From Deltaproteobacteria bacterium (GTDB taxonomy: Bacteria > Desulfobacterota > BSN033 > UBA1163): a DNA stretch of 18,140 nucleotides. The stretch covers positions 1 through 18,140 of the forward strand of contig VGRU01000046.1 of the NCBI GenBank assembly GCA_016875255.1, in the 5' to 3' direction. Numbering within the stretch: the first letter of the stretch is position 1; every line of letters begins with the position of its first letter. Below, piece after piece: positions 14,604 through 18,140 of this stretch. The position numbers and the translations under genes are program-made. The notes under the pieces are model-generated. The model was given only the letters and a program-made list of their open reading frames with translations, did no database searches and was not told where the DNA came from.

Positions 14604-14612
14604 TCCGCATTC
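14596..14612. repeat. Copy 2 of the exact 17-base dispersed repeat, covering the alr start codon
   Basis: These 17 bases are identical to 6082-6098. Here the repeat spans the alr ribosome-site spacer, the TTG start and the first codons, so part of the predicted alr N-terminus (R-N) is repeat-derived. Confidence 0.75.
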
Positions 14613-14623
14613 TCCGTTCCGAA

Positions 14624-15073
14624 CTAAAGTTCTTTGACCACTGCCACTTCGTCGCAGTCGGGGAATTTAACGCATTGGAGGCAGTCCGCCCAGATTTTGT
14701 GCGGAAGAACGCTCTTATCCACCACTTTGAATTTTAATCTCTCAAAAAAATCAGGCCGGTAGGTGAGGGCAAAAACTCTCTTCATGCCCAAAGCTTTCGC
14801 CTCTTTCAAGCAGGCTTTTACCAGTTTCAAGCCAATACCTCTCTTTCGCGCTTCCTCCTGAACAGCCAGAGAGCGTATCTCTCCCAGGTCCTCCCAGCAG
14901 ATATGGAGGGCGCAGATTCCAACAATTTTTCGGTTCTGGAGAAATACGTAGAAGTCTCTCAGATGGTCGTAGAGTTCCACCAGCGACCGGGGGAGAATAT
15001 CCCCACGGGTGGAATACTGTTTAATTAACTGCTGGATCTCCTTCACATCCGCCAGCTTTGCTTTCCGTATCAT
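14624..15073 (-). CDS. argA: Stand-alone GNAT acetyltransferase, probable N-acetylglutamate synthase (ArgA type)
   Basis: This 149-residue single-domain GNAT protein opens M-I-R-K-A-K-L-A-D-V, the usual GNAT beta1-alpha1 start. The acetyl-CoA motif A is I-R-S-L-A-V-Q-E-E-A-R-K-R-G-I-G-L (66-82). The L-P-R-S-L-x-E-L-Y-x-x-L-R-D-F segment (27-41) and the tail P-H-K-I-W-A-D-C-L-Q-C-V-K-F-P-D-C-D-E are features I associate with the short ArgA enzymes of deltaproteobacteria, which lack the amino-acid-kinase domain of classical ArgA. Those enzymes acetylate glutamate with acetyl-CoA, the first step of arginine synthesis. The tail has Cys131, Cys134 and Cys140, a possible metal-binding or redox site. 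ATG at 15073 has AAGGGAG seven bases upstream. argJ, at the far end of the same gene block, supports an arginine role. Another amino-acid or peptide acetyltransferase activity remains possible. Confidence 0.82.
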   Translation of the reverse strand: MIRKAKLADVKEIQQLIKQYSTRGDILPRSLVELYDHLRDFYVFLQNRKIVGICALHICWEDLGEIRSLAVQEEARKRGIGLKLVKACLKEAKALGMKRVFALTYRPDFFERLKFKVVDKSVLPHKIWADCLQCVKFPDCDEVAVVKEL

Positions 15074-15130
15074 GTAATAACTCCCTTATTAAATTCGAAA
15101 TCCGAATATCACCGGTGGTTATCACGATAT

Positions 15131-15255
15131 CAGGTGATCAGGGAGTGGATATCAGAACATCAGGGCATCGGGATTAATAATTCTTTGACTTCTGTTTCCC
15201 TGATCTCCTGCCCCCCTGGTATCCTACTCCCTGATTTCCTGGTAACCCGATGCCC
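15131..15255. repeat. Imperfect inverted repeat built on 'atcaggg...gggcatcggg'
   Basis: GGGCATCGGG (15163-15172) pairs exactly with CCCGATGCCC (15246-15255). The phrase caggtgatcagggagtggat (15131-15150) is closely matched by the reverse complement of the region around 15216-15240 (caggaaatcagggagtagga). The centre is T-rich. It fills the gap between recN and the acetyltransferase gene and has no coding frame. Confidence 0.55.
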
Positions 15256-15290
15256 TTACTGAGGAACTATTAAAATTTCATGCCTCGAAA

Positions 15291-16970
15291 CTACACTTTC
15301 CGGGTATTTTCAATCATCTCTTTCGCATGGGCCCGCGTCTTTTCAGTCACCTTCACTCCTCCAAGCATTCTCGCAATCTCATCCACAATGGCTTCCTTCT
15401 CCAACCGGTCCACCACAGTAACCGTTCGCTTTCCTTTAACCTCTTTTCTTACGCTGTGGTGAGTGTCGGCAAAACACGCGATCTGCGGAAGATGAGTCAC
15501 GCAGATGACCTGATGGTGCTTGGAAAGCTCCTTCAATGTTTTCCCCACCACCTCTGCGATGGCCCCGCCAATTCCGGAATCGACCTCATCGAAGATCAAA
15601 ACCTGCCTCCCTCCGACTCTGGCTAAAATCTTCTTCATCGCTAACATCATTCTTGAGAGCTCCCCTCCGGAGGCGATTTTGGCAAGGGGCTTGACCCCCT
15701 CACCCACATTGGGAGAGATCAGAAACTCCACCTGATCTGTCCCTCTCGGAGAGAAAGCGCCGTCCTCCATTTGGATCTCAAACGTGGTCTTTTTCATCCC
15801 CAGGGCTCCCAGCTCCTTTTCCACAGATTTCTTCAATTCAGAAGCAAATTTCTTCCTCTCCCATGAAAGTTTTTTTACCAGGGCGATCATCTCCCCCTGG
15901 AGGGAGCCCAGAATACCTTCCAGATGAGAAAGCTTCTCTTCACTGGAGGCAAAGGAACTCAAAGCCTCTTCAGCCTTTCCCCTGAAACGGAGCACCTCCT
16001 CCACGGTTGGACCATATTTCCTCTTCAACCGGTCTATCTCTTCAAGCCTGTTCTCAACTTCCTCAAGCCTCATCGGGTTGACTTCGATCCTTCTCAAATA
16101 ATCTCTTAGGCTGATGGCAACTTCCTCCAATTGGATCGACGTTGTTTCCAGACTACTAATCACCTCGGAAAGGGATGGGTCAATCGCCGCCATCTCACTT
16201 CCCTGGCGAAGGATGGTTTGAATCCGCTCAACGGTGGAACCTTCCCCTTCGTAGAGCAATTCATTGGACAGGTTAACAAAGTCCATCAACTTCCTGGCGT
16301 GACTCAGAATCCTTCGTTCCTCTCTGAGGGCCTCCTCCTCTCCGGCCTGAATGCCGGAGGTCTCAATTTCCTTCAGCTGGAAAGCCATCAGTTCCTTTTC
16401 CCTTATCCCTCTTTCTTTCTCTTCCCGGATCCTCTTGATCTCTCCGGAACAGGATACAAACCGGTTGAAATGTTCTTCATATTCTTTCCGAAGATTGACC
16501 AATCCACCGCACTCATCCAGGATGTCAAGATGGGTCTCGGCGCGCTGAAGGGACTGGTGTTCGTGCTGGCCATAAATGCTCAGCAGTTTTTCACCTATCT
16601 CCGAAAGGGTCCCGAGGGTCGCCAGATGCTCATTGATAAACGACTTTCCCCTTCCTGAACGGGAGATCACCCGTCTGACCAGATAAGTATTCTCTTCTTC
16701 TAAATGGTCGACTTGGGCGGATTTCTCCTTGACCTTCTCCATGACTTCCCGATTGCCGGAGATGTCGAAGAGCGCCTCGATACTCGCTTCTTCTTCAGAA
16801 CTGCGGATCAGCTCTTCACCCCCTCTATCCCCCAAAAGGAGGTGAACCGCATTGAGAATGATCGATTTGCCTGCCCCCGTCTCTCCGGTGACGACATTAA
16901 AGCCCTTCGAGAAGGAGAGATTCACCTCGTCAATAATGGCAAAATTTCTAATGCGAAGTTCCAGAAGCAT
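15291..16970 (-). CDS. recN: DNA repair protein RecN (SMC-like ATPase)
   Basis: RecN is an SMC-like ATPase that acts early in double-strand-break repair by recombination. The 559-residue protein has an N-terminal ATPase half with L-R-I-R-N-F-A-I-I-D-E-V and Walker A G-E-T-G-A-G-K-S (29-36), and R-S-G-R-G-K-S-F-I-N-E. A central coiled-coil region (about 150-385) is rich in Glu, Lys, Arg and Leu. The C-terminal half has the ABC signature S-G-G-E-L-S-R (about 434-440), Walker B L-I-F-D-E-V-D-S-G-I-G-G (458-469) and the H-loop V-T-H-L-P-Q-I-A. Length and order are normal for RecN. No clear Shine-Dalgarno precedes the ATG at 16970, where repeat sequence begins. nadK lies upstream, as in many bacteria where nadK and recN are neighbours, but 119 bases of inverted repeat now separate them. 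Confidence 0.96.
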   Translation of the reverse strand: MLLELRIRNFAIIDEVNLSFSKGFNVVTGETGAGKSIILNAVHLLLGDRGGEELIRSSEEEASIEALFDISGNREVMEKVKEKSAQVDHLEEENTYLVRRVISRSGRGKSFINEHLATLGTLSEIGEKLLSIYGQHEHQSLQRAETHLDILDECGGLVNLRKEYEEHFNRFVSCSGEIKRIREEKERGIREKELMAFQLKEIETSGIQAGEEEALREERRILSHARKLMDFVNLSNELLYEGEGSTVERIQTILRQGSEMAAIDPSLSEVISSLETTSIQLEEVAISLRDYLRRIEVNPMRLEEVENRLEEIDRLKRKYGPTVEEVLRFRGKAEEALSSFASSEEKLSHLEGILGSLQGEMIALVKKLSWERKKFASELKKSVEKELGALGMKKTTFEIQMEDGAFSPRGTDQVEFLISPNVGEGVKPLAKIASGGELSRMMLAMKKILARVGGRQVLIFDEVDSGIGGAIAEVVGKTLKELSKHHQVICVTHLPQIACFADTHHSVRKEVKGKRTVTVVDRLEKEAIVDEIARMLGGVKVTEKTRAHAKEMIENTRKV

Positions 16971-16985
16971 AACCGATGAGTAATG

Positions 16986-17085
16986 AGTTCGGAGTTCGTA
17001 GTTCGGAGTTAAAATGATTTAATCTCCGAACTCCCCGCCTGCCAAAGCCTTGTGCGGCGGGCAGGCGAACTCTCAACTCCGAACT
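16986..17085. repeat. Nested repeat: AGTTCGGAGTT direct copies, inverted copies and a GC-rich hairpin
   Basis: AGTTCGGAGTT occurs twice directly (16986-16996 and 17000-17010) and its exact reverse complement occurs at 17075-17085; a shorter inverted match, TCTCCGAACTC, lies at 17023-17033. Inside is a GC-rich hairpin, CGCCTGCC (17036-17043) with GGCAGGCG (17060-17067). The whole structure fills the nadK-recN gap and extends almost to the nadK stop codon. It has no coding potential that I would accept. Confidence 0.75.
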
Positions 17086-17089
17086 GTTC

Positions 17090-17962
17090 TTACCGTTCAC
17101 CCCATTTCAGTTTTTCTCTCAGGACCTCAAAATAGTGTCGGTAGGGCGATTTAATGAGAAGGATTTTCTTCTCTGCCTTTTGCACCTCGACCACATCCCC
17201 AAACTCCAATATAAACCCCTGCTGTCCATCCAGGGTCAGGTGGACTTCCTGTTGCCTGGATTTCAGAATCGCCCGGACCTCCACATCATCGGGGACCATG
17301 ATCGGACGATTCGTCAGGGTATGAGGACAGATGGGAGTGATGATGATGCAGTGAAGGGATGGATGGACAATGGGCCCTCCGGCAGAAAGGTTATAGGCGG
17401 TTGAACCGGTTGGAGTCGAAATGATCAGGCCATCCGATTTAAACGTGGTTAAATACTCGCCATTGATCGTTGTCTCAAGGTCAATAATCCTGGCCAGAGC
17501 CCCCTTATTGATCACCGCATCGTTCAATACAATAAATTCCGCCAATCTTTCTTCATGGCGGATCACGGCGGCATTAAAAACCACCCTTTCATCGGTCACA
17601 AAATCCCCCTGGATCACCCGTTCGAGCACCCGATACAGCTCCTCGAGCGTGATCTCGGTTAAAAAGCCAAGCCCCCCTAAATTGACCCCGAGGATGGGAA
17701 CCGAATGGCTTCCTACCAGACGGGCCACGCTCAGAAGCGTTCCATCGCCTCCGAGGACAATAATCATTTCGGCATGGGAAGGAATCTCCTCCTTTTTTAC
17801 CGCGTTCAAGAAGGGACTCATCAGGTCTGAGCGGATAGCTCTTAGAATCCCTTCCTCAATATACACTTCGATCCCTCTGGGTTGTAACCACTCCACCAGA
17901 CGACCGGTAATGGTCACGGCCTCTAACTTATTCTGTTTGGCAATAATACCGATTCGTTTCAT
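17090..17962 (-). CDS. nadK: NAD kinase
   Basis: NAD kinase phosphorylates NAD+ to NADP+, the only route to NADP. The 290-residue protein shows the diagnostic G-G-D-G-T (71-75, with the catalytic-base Asp73), the glycine-rich L-G-V-N-L-G-G-L-G-F-L (91-101), N-D-A-V (147-150), S-D-G-L-I-I-S-T-P-T-G-S-T-A-Y (176-190) and the C-terminal L-T-N-R-P and L-D-G-Q segments. Length is typical of the bacterial enzyme. ATG at 17962 is preferred: GAGG stands six bases upstream, and K-R-I-G-I-I is a normal N-terminus. An in-frame ATG at 17974 would add four residues but has a poorer leader. It is the first gene of the minus-strand block as far as the window shows; three hairpins lie upstream. Confidence 0.96.
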   Translation of the reverse strand: MKRIGIIAKQNKLEAVTITGRLVEWLQPRGIEVYIEEGILRAIRSDLMSPFLNAVKKEEIPSHAEMIIVLGGDGTLLSVARLVGSHSVPILGVNLGGLGFLTEITLEELYRVLERVIQGDFVTDERVVFNAAVIRHEERLAEFIVLNDAVINKGALARIIDLETTINGEYLTTFKSDGLIISTPTGSTAYNLSAGGPIVHPSLHCIIITPICPHTLTNRPIMVPDDVEVRAILKSRQQEVHLTLDGQQGFILEFGDVVEVQKAEKKILLIKSPYRHYFEVLREKLKWGER

Positions 17963-18022
17963 CGTTTGCCTCATTGGACCCGTGTGTCGTGTCGGTCATC
18001 CGTCTCCGGGCAAAGTAAGTAT

Positions 18023-18041
18023 CCCCCAGCAAAGCTGGGGG
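18023..18041. repeat. Perfect hairpin CCCCCAGC-AAA-GCTGGGGG
   Basis: An 8-bp perfect GC-rich stem with a three-base AAA loop, about 60 bases upstream of nadK. It is directly followed (one base later) by the larger hairpin at 18043-18087. No T-run follows in either direction. Confidence 0.75.
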
Positions 18042-18042
18042 C

Positions 18043-18087
18043 TTTACGATTGCTGGCCCCTCAAAGGGGCCTGACCGCAATCGTAAA
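18043..18087. repeat. Two-tier perfect hairpin TTTACGATTGC...GCAATCGTAAA with inner GGCCCCT/AGGGGCC stem
   Basis: The outer arms of 11 bases (18043-18053 and 18077-18087) are perfectly complementary. Inside, GGCCCCT (18055-18061) pairs perfectly with AGGGGCC (18065-18071) around CAA. An internal loop of one base on one side and five on the other (T versus TGACC) joins the tiers. This is a long stable structure upstream of nadK; it may be the end of the next gene's transcript outside the window or a mobile palindrome. Confidence 0.8.
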
Positions 18088-18107
18088 AGAATCTAATCCC
18101 CCTTCAT

Positions 18108-18127
18108 CCCCCTTTGTCAAAAGGGGG
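18108..18127. repeat. Hairpin CCCCCTTT-GTCA-AAAGGGGG
   Basis: A perfect 8-bp stem with a four-base loop. The preceding AATCCCCCTTCAT is a partial repetition of the same arm, and the phrase continues to the window edge. The wording resembles a common dispersed C-run/G-run repeat in bacterial genomes; that is recollection, not a search. Confidence 0.65.
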
Positions 18128-18140
18128 AAATCTTTCCCCT

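Noticed and set aside
18080..18125. TTGACA on the minus strand upstream of nadK as a possible -35 box.
   Set aside because: It is part of the CCCCCTTTGTCAAAAGGGGG palindrome and no -10 box stands at the right distance.
1..18140. tRNA, rRNA, riboswitch, CRISPR, integrase or toxin-antitoxin genes.
   Set aside because: I looked for T-loop motifs, conserved riboswitch cores, regular spacer repeats and the relevant protein families in the gaps and frames and saw none; a covariance-model scan (Infernal/tRNAscan) would settle the RNA part.

Overview
The window reads as an ordinary chromosomal segment of a Gram-negative-type bacterium. Gene content and order fit best with a member of the Desulfobacterota/Deltaproteobacteria or a neighbouring phylum such as Nitrospirota: nadK-recN next to a stand-alone ArgA-type acetyltransferase, and an M23 peptidase next to secA and argJ. 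This placement is inference from gene families, not from a marker gene. Two well-conserved housekeeping genes (sdhA and argJ) each carry a one-base frame disruption, which points to consensus errors in a draft or metagenome assembly at least as much as to real decay.

Layout. Positions 1-4419 are on the plus strand: the 3' part of rlmB (rRNA methyltransferase), a small HAD-family hydrolase, and a succinate dehydrogenase/fumarate reductase cluster (one 100-residue membrane anchor, a frameshifted flavoprotein sdhA, and sdhB). From 4704 to 17962 every gene is on the minus strand, so the two blocks converge around 4420-4703. In the direction of transcription the minus block is nadK, recN, argA-like GNAT, alr, fabH, a TldD/PmbA-family gene (TldE type), an M23 peptidase, secA and argJ (frameshifted). 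A good sigma70-type promoter lies in front of the M23 gene, and a textbook intrinsic terminator follows it, so secA probably has its own start signal.

Functions. The set is core physiology: NAD phosphorylation, DNA double-strand-break repair, the first and fifth steps of acetylated arginine biosynthesis (ArgA and ArgJ), D-alanine supply and cell-wall remodelling (Alr, M23), initiation of fatty-acid synthesis (FabH), protein export (SecA) and respiratory succinate/fumarate chemistry (Sdh). No tRNA, rRNA, CRISPR array, integrase, transposase, phage or toxin gene was seen.

The unusual material is between the genes. Many intergenic gaps are filled with palindromic or self-complementary AT-rich or GC-rich phrases: a MITE-like element with terminal inverted repeats and two head-to-head REP-type hairpins (about 5930-6060), long imperfect inverted repeats, a 20-base sequence present in two inverted copies, an exact 17-base repeat of which one copy covers the alr start codon, a GGTTGA tandem array in front of sdhB, and three consecutive hairpins at the right edge. 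I found no convincing undescribed multi-gene system; the dispersed intergenic repeats are the part most worth a genome-wide look.
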